A stretch of 64,000 bases of DNA from Caulobacter vibrioides (GTDB lineage: Bacteria; Pseudomonadota; Alphaproteobacteria; Caulobacterales; Caulobacteraceae). The stretch's first letter is position 1. Each line of letters begins with the position of its first letter. The translations under genes and the position numbers were made by a program. The stretch is from assembly GCF_002310375.3 (NCBI RefSeq), contig NZ_CP023315.3, positions 2,170,001-2,234,000 on the forward strand, read 5' to 3'. Of this stretch, positions 48,706-57,237 are shown piece after piece. The notes under the pieces are model-generated. The model saw only the letters and a program-made list of their open reading frames with translations. It had not been told where the DNA came from and made no database searches.

Positions 48706-50163
48706 ATGTCGAAGAAGAGCAGGAAGCGTCCGTCAATGAGCACGCTTGAGCAACATACACGGGCCGGAAAAACGCTATCGCCCCCCTTCAAAACTCTTCC
48801 TGGAGGTGTTCAGTTTTCATCATGGCGTGACAGCAGAATGCCGTGCGTATTGTGGTCGATTCTATTATCGGGACAAATGCAACGCGAAGATTACCTATCC
48901 ATATTTCGATCAGTGGCTAGGGCAGCCAGAGATATGGGAGAAATAGCACCAAAATCGATTTCGCATCACGACCTGAAAGAATGCGCCCCCTCTACGTTCG
49001 ACTACATATTTGCCAGCGTTTTAAATAATGAAATTGCCAAAGATGCGCTTAAACCACTTTTGCTATATGGCGATTTACCGGACTTAGAACACTGGTCGCG
49101 ACATCTCACCGATAAGGATAAAGATGAGTCAATACAGGCAATATCAAATAGTGTATTCTTAACACTGGATCACCAGTCCGATAATTCTACTGACTGCCGA
49201 TGGCTCCGAATATTGTACTATATTTCAATTGGAAAAATGTCATTTCCAGAAAAAATGCGGGAAACCGTAGAAAATATATTGAAATATCCGAATTCGGGAG
49301 ACCTCAGGTCTGTCAGGCCATCTATCCGTGCAATCGAAATGGCTTTTGCGGAGGAGGACTCAAATAGCGATTGGCCAGAAAAATTCTGGAAACAATCTTA
49401 CGAGAATACAGACTGCATCCTACTCAGGAGATATCCGCAAAGGTCTTTGAGCGGCAGGGATGAATCGGCCAAATTAATGGAATTATACGATAAGCTATGC
49501 AAAATCTCACAGATTGGCCTAAATAGTACGTCGATAGATGCAAAAACTGATGCAATAACAGGCCTGACTCTATACTCGACCGCGCTCTGCGCAACCATTG
49601 TAGGGAGCGGCGGAGATCAACGCGTAGAAGGAAGGCATGCAATTAGAACCATGACTGAGAGCATAATAAATCTCAGATTTATGCTCAAATACGATAACAA
49701 GACCATATGGGAAAAATATAGAAGTTATGGAACAGGGCAGGCCAAGCTCGCCTTCCTGAAGTTGTTTGATGTAGATGATAATAGCCTACCAAATTACGTG
49801 AAAATCGAAGACCTTGATTCATATTCAGACGAGGATATGTGGCAGGAGCTTGTTGAGATAAATCTAGGAAGTTGGTCCGGAAGGGATCTCAGAAAAATGA
49901 GTGAGGAAGCCGGCATCAAGGACATATATGATAAATACTATGGATGGCCGTCCGGATACATCCATGGCCATTGGGGGGCAGTTAGAGATACAATATTTTG
50001 CCAATGCGTAAATCCACTACACAGGCTCCATCGCGTCCCTTCTGCGCCTAATCTTTCGATGGAATCGACGATGCCCGACATGGTGAAAATCCTAAATCTA
50101 CATCTCGATGTATTCAGATCGATATATCCAGATTTTAAGGGGAGCTTTCACCTCGACACCTAA
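48706..50163 (+). CDS. AT-rich, probably horizontally acquired DUF5677-like protein
   Basis: 485 residues, cytoplasmic, no signal or transmembrane segment. The N-terminal half is helical and unrecognised. Residues about 290-440 look like DUF5677: EGRHAIRTMTESIINLRFML (Arg310, Glu318), then WEKYRSYGTGQAKLAFLK and YYGWPSGYIHGHWGAVRD with His420 and His422. Use of ATA, AAA and TTA codons is heavy, unlike every neighbour, and GC drops abruptly at both ends. ATG 48706 has AGGGAGG just upstream. DUF5677 genes are often seen in defence or mobile contexts (my recollection); the function is unknown. Confidence 0.8.
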   Translation: MSKKSRKRPSMSTLEQHTRAGKTLSPPFKTLPGGVQFSSWRDSRMPCVLWSILLSGQMQREDYLSIFRSVARAARDMGEIAPKSISHHDLKECAPSTFDYIFASVLNNEIAKDALKPLLLYGDLPDLEHWSRHLTDKDKDESIQAISNSVFLTLDHQSDNSTDCRWLRILYYISIGKMSFPEKMRETVENILKYPNSGDLRSVRPSIRAIEMAFAEEDSNSDWPEKFWKQSYENTDCILLRRYPQRSLSGRDESAKLMELYDKLCKISQIGLNSTSIDAKTDAITGLTLYSTALCATIVGSGGDQRVEGRHAIRTMTESIINLRFMLKYDNKTIWEKYRSYGTGQAKLAFLKLFDVDDNSLPNYVKIEDLDSYSDEDMWQELVEINLGSWSGRDLRKMSEEAGIKDIYDKYYGWPSGYIHGHWGAVRDTIFCQCVNPLHRLHRVPSAPNLSMESTMPDMVKILNLHLDVFRSIYPDFKGSFHLDT

Positions 50164-50286
50164 CCCCACGCCCCCATCCACACCTCCTCCGCCCCTATCC
50201 CCATCATCCCCAGCCCCCGCACCTCCCCCGCCCCGCCGAAGCGGCCTATATCCCTGTCCTGACGTTCACCACGCTGGACCCAAGGC

Positions 50287-50982
50287 TTGTCCACCCAGTT
50301 CAAACTGCCGCTGGCTTCGCCGCTGACCCATGGGCGGGAGGACTTCGCCGTCTCGCCCAGCAATGGCGAGGCGGTGGCGCGGCTGGACGCCTGGCCGGAC
50401 TGGGCCGAGGGGCGGCTGGTGCTGGTGGGGCCGGCCGGGTGCGGCAAGAGCCATCTGGCGCGGGCTTGGGCGGCGGCGACGGGCGCGGTGGTGGTCGAGG
50501 CGGCTGATCCGCACGCCATGAGCGTCGACCTGTCGGCCCTGCGCGGCCGGCCGGTGCTGGTCGAGGACGCCGACCGCCGGGCGCAAGGCGCGGCGGTGTC
50601 GGACGAGGCGCTGTTCCATATTCTGAACATGGCCGGGGTGGACGGCGGGACCGTGCTGCTGACCGGCCGCACCGCGCCCCTGGCCTGGAGCGCCGAGGTG
50701 GCCGACCTGCGCTCGCGGCTCAATGCGTTGTCGGTGGCCGAGATCGCCGAGCCCGACGATGCGGTGCTGGAGGCGGTGCTGCGCCGGGCCTTCGCCGCGG
50801 CCTGGTGGAAGCCCGAGCCAGATCTCTATCCCTACCTCCTGGCCCGCCTGCCCCGCTCGGCCGCCGAAGCCCAGGCGGCGGCGGCCCTGCTGGCCGAGGC
50901 GGCCGCCGATGGCCGGCGCGAGCTGACCAAGGCCCTGGCGCGTGAGGTGCTGGAAGGGTTCGAGGGGGAGGATGAGGGGTAG
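50287..50982 (+). CDS. hdaA: DnaA-inactivating Hda homologue HdaA
   Basis: A 231-residue AAA+ protein. The N-terminal clamp-binding motif QFKLPL (residues 4-9) would dock it on the DnaN ring, where it stimulates ATP hydrolysis by DnaA. Walker A is GPAGCGKSH (about residue 50), Walker B is VLVEDADR and sensor regions follow. The start is a TTG at 50287, and the clamp motif right behind it supports this choice. Ppk1 follows after a repeat. Confidence 0.88.
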   Translation: MSTQFKLPLASPLTHGREDFAVSPSNGEAVARLDAWPDWAEGRLVLVGPAGCGKSHLARAWAAATGAVVVEAADPHAMSVDLSALRGRPVLVEDADRRAQGAAVSDEALFHILNMAGVDGGTVLLTGRTAPLAWSAEVADLRSRLNALSVAEIAEPDDAVLEAVLRRAFAAAWWKPEPDLYPYLLARLPRSAAEAQAAAALLAEAAADGRRELTKALAREVLEGFEGEDEG

Positions 50983-50993
50983 GCCGTGACGCT

Positions 50994-51115
50994 CCTTCTC
51001 CCCTTGCGGGAGAAGGTGACCCGCGCAGCGGGTCGGATGAGGGGTTGATCGCCCTATCCGCCCAGAAACCCCTCATCCGGCGCTGCGCGCCACCTTCTCC
51101 CACAAGGGGAGAAGG
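50994..51115. repeat. intergenic inverted repeat, family D copy 2
   Basis: Arms 50994-51018 and 51091-51115 are inverted with one mismatch. Inner arms CGGATGAGGGGTT (51034-51046) and AACCCCTCATCCG (51067-51079) are perfect. CCGCCCAGAAACCCC is shared with copy 1. It fills the hdaA-ppk1 gap. Confidence 0.88.
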
Positions 51116-51189
51116 CGTTTTCAAGATGTCTTCACCGCGTCACCGAGCTTGTTCACCATGACGGAACAAAGTTCGCCTATATAGAGACC

Positions 51190-53400
51190 ATGACCGACGC
51201 CCTGCCGATCGCCGCCAACGCCGAAGTCCCCGCCAGCGTGCTGTCGCTGGACCCCGAGCTGATGGGCTCGCCCGAGCGGTTCTTCAATCGCGAACTGTCG
51301 TGGCTGGCCTTCAACCAGCGGGTGCTGGAGGAGAGCTCCAATCCGCGCCACCCGCTGTTGGAGCGCCTGCGCTTCCTGTCGATCAGCGCCAACAACCTCG
51401 ACGAATTCTACATGGTGCGCGTGGCCGGCCTCAAAGGGCAGGTGCGCGAGGGCGTGCGGGTGGTCAGCCAGGACGGCCTGACGCCGGGCGAGCAGCTGAA
51501 CCGCATCAACGCCTCGGCCGCCGAGCTGATGGCCGCCCAGCAGAAGATCTGGCGCCAGGTGCGCACTGAACTGTGGGACGAGGGGCTCAAGCTTCTCGAC
51601 GCCAAGGACATCGAGGGCGACGACAAGGTTCGCGCCGAGGAGATCTTCCGCAACCAGATCTTCCCGGTGCTGACGCCGCTGGCCATCGACCCGGCGCACC
51701 CGTTTCCGTTCATCCCGAACCTGGGCTTCTGCCTGGCGCTGAAGCTGCGGCGGATCGCCGACGACAAGCACCTGTACGCCCTGGCCCCGATCCCCTCGCA
51801 GGTGCGGCGGTTCTGGGAGCTCTCCTCGGTGGTCTCGCGCGGGCGCAAGCGCCAGCGCAAGATCGTGGCGCTGGAGAGCTTCATCATCCTGTTCCTGGAG
51901 CACCTGTTCCCCGGCTATGAGGTCGAGGGTCGGGGTCTGTTCCGCCTGGTGCGCGACAGCGATCTGGAGATCGAGGAAGAGGCCGAAGACTTGGTGCGCG
52001 AGTTCGAGGCGCGGCTGAAGAAGCGGCGCCTAGGCCAGGTGGTGCGGGTCAAGATCCAGACCACCATGCCGGCCGACCTGCGCGCCTTCATCATCGAGGG
52101 CCTGCGCGCCGAGCCCGAGGACGTGATCCTGGTCGACGGCAAGCTGGGTTTGGCTCAGATGAGCGAGCTGATCCCGCCGGACCGTCCGGACCTGAAGTTC
52201 CCGCCCTTCAACGCCCGCTTCCCCGAGCGCATCCGCGATCATGGCGGCGACTGCTTCGCGGCGATCCGCGAGAAGGACATCCTGGTTCACCACCCGTTCG
52301 AGAGCTTCGACGTGGTGGTGCAGTTCCTGCGCCAGGCCGCGCGCGATCCCAACGTGCTGGCGATCAAGCAGACCCTGTACCGCACCTCCAAGGACAGCCC
52401 GATCGTGGCCGCCCTGATCGAGGCGGCCGACAACGGCAAGAACGTCACCGCCCTGGTCGAGATCAAGGCGCGCTTCGACGAGGAAAACAACCTCAAATGG
52501 GCGCGCGACCTGGAGCGGGCGGGCGTGCACGTGGTGTTCGGCTTCGTCGACTGGAAGACCCACGCCAAGCTTTCGGTGGTGGTGCGCCGCGAGGGCGAGG
52601 CCCTGCGCACCTATTGCCACTATGGCACCGGCAACTATCACCCGCAGACGGCCAGGGTTTACACTGATCTTAGCCTGTTCACCTGCGACCCGGCCCTGGG
52701 GCGCGATGGCGGCAAGCTGTTCAACTTCATCACCGGCTACGCCCAGCCCGGCCGGCTGGAGAAGCTGTCGTTCTCGCCCCAGACGCTGAAGCCGGACCTT
52801 CTGCGGATGATCGCCCTGGAGGCCGACGCCGCGCGCGAGGGCCGGCCGGCGGGGATCTGGGCCAAGATGAACGCGGTCGTCGATCCGCAGATCATCGACG
52901 CGCTGTACAAGGCCAGCCAGGCGGGCGTGCAGATCGACCTGGTGGTGCGCGGCATCTGCTGCCTGCGTCCGGGGATCAAGGGTCTGTCGGAGAACATCCG
53001 GGTCAAGTCGATCGTCGGCCGGTTCCTGGAGCACTCACGCATCGTGGCCTTCGCCAACGGCGCGGCGATGCCCAGCGCCCAGACACGCCTCTATATGAGC
53101 TCGGCCGACTGGATGCCGCGCAACCTGGATCGCCGGGTCGAAAGCCTGGTGCCGATCGAGAACCCGACTGTGCACCAGCAGGTGCTGGACCAGATCATGG
53201 TCGCCAACCTCAACGACGAGGCCCAGAGCTGGAAGCTGGACAGCGAGGGCGAGTACGCCCGCGATCCGGCCTGGAAGGCCAAGGGCGCGTTCTCGGCCCA
53301 CGACTACTTCATGACCAATCCCAGCCTGTCGGGACGCGGTCATGGGGCCCGCGACCTGCCCCGCGCCTTCGACCACGTGGGCCCAAAGCGCAAGCGGTGA
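51190..53400 (+). CDS. ppk: polyphosphate kinase 1
   Basis: A 736-residue, four-domain enzyme that builds polyphosphate from ATP. The N-domain starts [20 protein letters not shown]. The phosphorylated His is in [20 protein letters not shown] (about residue 480), and a second catalytic His and Arg lie in the C-terminal phospholipase-D-like domains ([28 protein letters not shown]). Full length. It is next to the lipoprotein gene and ppx, which completes polyphosphate turnover. Confidence 0.97.
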   Translation: MTDALPIAANAEVPASVLSLDPELMGSPERFFNRELSWLAFNQRVLEESSNPRHPLLERLRFLSISANNLDEFYMVRVAGLKGQVREGVRVVSQDGLTPGEQLNRINASAAELMAAQQKIWRQVRTELWDEGLKLLDAKDIEGDDKVRAEEIFRNQIFPVLTPLAIDPAHPFPFIPNLGFCLALKLRRIADDKHLYALAPIPSQVRRFWELSSVVSRGRKRQRKIVALESFIILFLEHLFPGYEVEGRGLFRLVRDSDLEIEEEAEDLVREFEARLKKRRLGQVVRVKIQTTMPADLRAFIIEGLRAEPEDVILVDGKLGLAQMSELIPPDRPDLKFPPFNARFPERIRDHGGDCFAAIREKDILVHHPFESFDVVVQFLRQAARDPNVLAIKQTLYRTSKDSPIVAALIEAADNGKNVTALVEIKARFDEENNLKWARDLERAGVHVVFGFVDWKTHAKLSVVVRREGEALRTYCHYGTGNYHPQTARVYTDLSLFTCDPALGRDGGKLFNFITGYAQPGRLEKLSFSPQTLKPDLLRMIALEADAAREGRPAGIWAKMNAVVDPQIIDALYKASQAGVQIDLVVRGICCLRPGIKGLSENIRVKSIVGRFLEHSRIVAFANGAAMPSAQTRLYMSSADWMPRNLDRRVESLVPIENPTVHQQVLDQIMVANLNDEAQSWKLDSEGEYARDPAWKAKGAFSAHDYFMTNPSLSGRGHGARDLPRAFDHVGPKRKR

Positions 53401-53792
53401 GGCGCACAGCCTTCGCCGTTCTGCTGCTTCTGCCGGCCCTGAGCGCCTGCGCGCCCAAGGCCGAGCGACGGGCGGAGATCTGCGCGATCCAGGCCCTGCC
53501 CGCCCGCCCCGGCTTCGACCGCTTCGGCGCGCCGCCGCCGGGCGTGGAGAAACGCGCCCAGGCCACGGCTGAGGTCTACGGACCCGGGATCGCCGGCGGC
53601 TATGGCGTGCGCTGGTGGGGCCCCTGCGGTCCCAGCGCCAAGACCACCGACATGCTGCTGCTGGGCCCCGCCCCCTGGGCGCTGACCAAGGGCGGCCCGC
53701 GCGCCGACGGCCATCAGGTCGCCTTCGGCACCTGCTACCACAAGCGCGAGGCCGACGGCTGGCGCACCGTGGCCTGCCGGATCAATCGCTAG
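53397..53792 (+). CDS. small lipoprotein between ppk and ppx
   Basis: 131 residues with a lipoprotein signal ([20 protein letters not shown], lipobox LSAC, Cys18). The mature part has four more Cys ([24 protein letters not shown]), enough for two disulfides. No family recognised. The GTG start overlaps the ppk stop by four bases (GTGA), so it is coupled to ppk. Confidence 0.75.
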   Translation: MRRTAFAVLLLLPALSACAPKAERRAEICAIQALPARPGFDRFGAPPPGVEKRAQATAEVYGPGIAGGYGVRWWGPCGPSAKTTDMLLLGPAPWALTKGGPRADGHQVAFGTCYHKREADGWRTVACRINR

Positions 53793-53881
53793 GCGGCCTT
53801 CGCGCGTTCATCCCCATGGAAAATCGTCGCCAGACGGTCGGTCCCGCTTTCCCCGCGCCGGGAATGCGCTAAAGGACGCCC

Positions 53882-55381
53882 ATGCCATTCCAGGCGCCGC
53901 GCGACGCGGCCGTGATCGATATCGGTTCAAACTCGGTCCGCCTGGTGGTGTACCGGCTGGAAGGCCGCGCCATCTGGACCGTGTTCAACGAAAAGGTGCT
54001 GGCGGGCCTGGGCCGTGACCTGGCCAAGACCGGCTGCCTGGCGCCCGAAGGCGTCGTCCAGACCCTGCAGGCGCTCAAGCGTTTCCGCGCCGTCCTGGAG
54101 GCGGTGAACCCGGCCGAGATCTTCGTGGTCGCCACCGCCGCCGCCCGCGAGGCCAAGGACGGTCCCGACTTCATCGCCCGCGTGCGTGAGGAGACCGGCT
54201 TCAACGTCCGCGTCCTCTCGGGCGAGGAAGAGGCCCACTACGCCGCCGTCGGCGTGCTGGCCGGCGCGCCGGACGCCACGGGCGTGGTCGGCGACCTTGG
54301 CGGGGCCAGCCTAGAGCTCGTTCACCTGTCGGCTACCGGCGCGGGGCGCGGCGTCACCCTGCCGTTGGGCCCCTTCAGCCTGGCCGGTCCTGGGGGAACC
54401 GCCAACGGCTTCGAGGCCGACCGGGTGCGTCGCCTCGCCCAGGAGCGCCTGGCGCCGGTCGCCGCCGCGTTCCGCACCGACACCTTCCACGCCGTCGGCG
54501 GAGCCTGGCGCAACCTCGCCCTGCTGCACATGCGGCTGTCGGGCTATCCGCTGCACGTCGTGCATCAGTATACGATCAGCGCCGGCGAAGCGCTGGACGC
54601 CGCACGCCTTGTCGCCCACCAGTCCAAGAGCTCGCTCGAGCGGATCGAGGGCATGAGCAAGAAGCGCTCGGAAACCCTCCCCTACGCCGCCATCGTGCTG
54701 GAGACCCTGATCGAGCAGCTTCATCTGAAGCGGATCGAGATCTCGGCCTACGGCGTGCGCGAGGGCCTGCTGTTCGAGGCCATGCCGCCGCGCGTGCGGG
54801 GGCTGGACCCACTGATCGAAGGCTGCGGAGCGTTGGGACATCGCCAAGGCGTCGCCGACGATCTTGGCCCAGCGCTCGACGCCTGGATCGCACCAGCCTT
54901 CAGCCAGTTGCCCGCCTTGTTCGGCGAGCGCGACGCGGTGCTGATCTCGGCGGCCTGCCGCCTGGCGGACATGGGCGTGCGCCTGCACCCCGATCACCGG
55001 GCCGATCTGGTGTTCGAGCAGGTGCTGCGCGCCCCGATCGCCGGCCAAGGTCACGCCGAGCGCTGCTTCCTCGCCGCCGCCGCGCACGCGCGCCACGCCA
55101 CCAACTTCCACCCGCCGGAGCTTCACACGCTGGAGCGCCTGTTGACCCCCGCCCAGTTGAAACGCGCGCGCGCGCTGGGCGCGACGATCCGGCTGGCCTG
55201 CGACCTGTCGGGCCGCAGCCCCAGCCTGCTGGCCCATTCGCGCCTGGGCCTGGACAAGCATCATCTGGTTCTGGCCGCTGAGCCGGGCTTCGCGGATCTG
55301 CTTCTTGGTGAACAAACCAATAAGCGTGCGACAACGGCGGCCCAGCACCTTGGACTTAAGCCAAAGATTATCGCCGCGTAA
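53882..55381 (+). CDS. ppx: exopolyphosphatase (Ppx/GppA family)
   Basis: A 499-residue ASKHA-fold phosphatase. Phosphate loop 1 is AVIDIGSNSVRLVVYR (residues 10-25), the catalytic Glu region is VATAAAREAKDG, phosphate loop 2 is GVVGDLGGASLELVHL and GGAWRNLALLHM follows. A C-terminal all-helical domain (LIEGCGALGHRQGV onwards) is the usual extension. It trims polyphosphate and may also hydrolyse pppGpp. It lies downstream of ppk and the lipoprotein gene. Confidence 0.94.
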   Translation: MPFQAPRDAAVIDIGSNSVRLVVYRLEGRAIWTVFNEKVLAGLGRDLAKTGCLAPEGVVQTLQALKRFRAVLEAVNPAEIFVVATAAAREAKDGPDFIARVREETGFNVRVLSGEEEAHYAAVGVLAGAPDATGVVGDLGGASLELVHLSATGAGRGVTLPLGPFSLAGPGGTANGFEADRVRRLAQERLAPVAAAFRTDTFHAVGGAWRNLALLHMRLSGYPLHVVHQYTISAGEALDAARLVAHQSKSSLERIEGMSKKRSETLPYAAIVLETLIEQLHLKRIEISAYGVREGLLFEAMPPRVRGLDPLIEGCGALGHRQGVADDLGPALDAWIAPAFSQLPALFGERDAVLISAACRLADMGVRLHPDHRADLVFEQVLRAPIAGQGHAERCFLAAAAHARHATNFHPPELHTLERLLTPAQLKRARALGATIRLACDLSGRSPSLLAHSRLGLDKHHLVLAAEPGFADLLLGEQTNKRATTAAQHLGLKPKIIAA

Positions 55382-55541
55382 ATTCAGTTATAGCGCAGGC
55401 TTTTATCATGCTTAATCGAGCCTGAATTTCCCCAATACGGGGCAAATGACAGATTGACGCAGCCAAAACGTGTGAAATGCGCACGGTTTGTTAGCCCTGC
55501 CTCGCGCAACCTTCCTCCAACAACAATTGTGGAGGTCAGTG

Positions 55542-55808
55542 ATGTTGCAGCGTAAGTTCGACTATCTCGATGCTATCGCTACGGCTCCGGTCGCTCGCAA
55601 GCGCCCCGAACTCCGCGTGGCCAATGACCATGACGCGCCCGTGACCAGCGCCGCGCGCACCCTGCAATCGGAACTGGGTCGCGTTTTCGCCCAGGAAAGC
55701 ACCTGGTCGGTCCGTCGCACGGTCGCCATCGGCGTGGTGTTCCACCTGGGCGTCTTCTGCGCCTTGGGTCTGGCCGCCGGCGGCGCTCTGGCTCAGTTCG
55801 GCCAGTGA
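55542..55808 (+). CDS. small single-helix anchored protein
   Basis: 88 residues starting MLQRKFDYLDAIATAPVARK, with GGAGG seven bases before the ATG. A basic, unstructured first half is followed by one hydrophobic helix (VAIGVVFHLGVFCALGLAAG) and a short tail. No family recognised. It probably sits in the inner membrane with a cytoplasmic N-terminus. TTGACG near 55454 may be its -35. It has its own upstream region of 160 bases. Confidence 0.65.
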   Translation: MLQRKFDYLDAIATAPVARKRPELRVANDHDAPVTSAARTLQSELGRVFAQESTWSVRRTVAIGVVFHLGVFCALGLAAGGALAQFGQ

Positions 55809-55840
55809 TCACCCAGGCCTCTTGACCGCGTCTGCTCCGG

Positions 55841-57133
55841 CTAGTCCGCCAACTCCGAGCCGCTCGTGATGGGATCGCCCCGGTCCAACTCGAGAAAATC
55901 GGTGAACGGCAGCCCGTAGACGCGGTCGAAGAACTCGGCCTGATAGCGGAACGGCAGGTTGGCGTCGCTGTTCCACAGCATGACGATCCCCGTCCGCGTC
56001 GCCGGTTCGAACATCATGGTCGCGCGGTAGCCCGCGACGCCGCCGCTGTGACCGACCAGGTCATGCCCCCTGTAGGTGAAGCTGCGCATGCCCAGGCCAT
56101 AGCCTGGAGCCTTCAGTTCGCGGGCGATATTGAGGCGGCCATAGGGACGCCCCGTGCCGACGCGCGAACGCTGCACCTCGCCCAGCACCGCACCCGACAG
56201 CACATCGGGGCGCAGCCCCATCTGCGCCTGCATCCAGAGCGCCAAGTCGACGATCGTCGAATTCACCCCGGCCGCCGCGGGCACGCGATAATAGGCCTCG
56301 GACAACGGCAAGGCCCGGCCATGCCGATAGGGCCTGGCCCAATGGGCCGATGACGTCAGACCTGCCTCCCCGAACGTTGTGTTCTTCATACCCAACGGCT
56401 CGAACAGGCGGCGCTTGACCGCCTCCGCATAGTCCAGACCGGTGCGGGCGTGGATCACCTCGGTGATCGCGTCGTAGGCGATGTTTTGATAGGTGTGACA
56501 GGTCCCGGGCGGACACACCGACTTCAAGGTCGCGAAAGATCCGCGAATGACGTTGGGATCCTCACCATCCTCCAGACGACCATCGTAGGCGTTACGGCCC
56601 AGGCCCGTGCGCTGGGAAAGAAGCTGCTCCAGCGTCAGACCGACCTGAGCATCGCCAGGCAGCCTCAGGCTGGTGTCGAAGGCCGAAAGGGGATCCTGCA
56701 GCGACAGCGCGCCGTCAGCCGCCAATCGGGCGGTCAAGGTTCCCGCGACCGTTTTCGACAGCGAGGCCCAGCGGAACACGGTCCGCGCGTCCACCGGCGT
56801 CCCGCCCTCAGCTGTGACGCCATAGCCCTGAACGAAGGAAAGCCGCCCCTTCTCGACGACCGCGACCGCCAATCCCTGCATCGACCGGTCGGTCATCATC
56901 GCCCGCAGGCGGCGGTCGACCGCCTGGTAGTCGATGTCGCCCCGCCAGTCCTGCGGCCGTTCGGGCGGCGCAGCCGCGGCGGCCATGTCTTGCCTCGCGC
57001 TAGTCAGCCGACCGGCCGTGCGTGGCAGGAGCATTGCGCCGAGAAAGAGGAGCATCAGCGCCGCCGCGCCGATGGCCAACCATAGGCGATGGGCGTTCCT
57101 GACCACGACGCGCTCGGGGTCGATCTTCAGCAC
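55841..57133 (-). CDS. serine hydrolase / class C beta-lactamase-fold protein
   Basis: 430 residues. An N-terminal membrane anchor (LWLAIGAAALMLLFLGAMLL, about residues 17-36) suggests a periplasmic enzyme. The SxxK nucleophile is in RWASLSKTVAGTL (about residue 126). The Y-x-N motif is in CHTYQNIAYDAI and the HxG motif in LVGHSGGVAGYR. The fold is that of AmpC, EstB esterases and DD-peptidases, and the substrate cannot be told. A TC-rich linker follows the anchor. Confidence 0.86.
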   Translation of the reverse strand: MLKIDPERVVVRNAHRLWLAIGAAALMLLFLGAMLLPRTAGRLTSARQDMAAAAAPPERPQDWRGDIDYQAVDRRLRAMMTDRSMQGLAVAVVEKGRLSFVQGYGVTAEGGTPVDARTVFRWASLSKTVAGTLTARLAADGALSLQDPLSAFDTSLRLPGDAQVGLTLEQLLSQRTGLGRNAYDGRLEDGEDPNVIRGSFATLKSVCPPGTCHTYQNIAYDAITEVIHARTGLDYAEAVKRRLFEPLGMKNTTFGEAGLTSSAHWARPYRHGRALPLSEAYYRVPAAAGVNSTIVDLALWMQAQMGLRPDVLSGAVLGEVQRSRVGTGRPYGRLNIARELKAPGYGLGMRSFTYRGHDLVGHSGGVAGYRATMMFEPATRTGIVMLWNSDANLPFRYQAEFFDRVYGLPFTDFLELDRGDPITSGSELAD

Positions 57134-57237
57134 GGGATCCTGCGGCGGTTCGGGGGCAAATCAGCGGCGCGCCGACTCGCCGCGCCATGTTCGGTTCTAG
57201 TGAAGAAGCCGCCGACCGTCAGGCGATAACGCCGTCC

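Noticed and set aside
47872..51115. Clustered repeats as a possible CRISPR array
   Set aside because: Repeats are long inverted pairs of different families, not short direct repeats with regular spacers; no cas gene is near.
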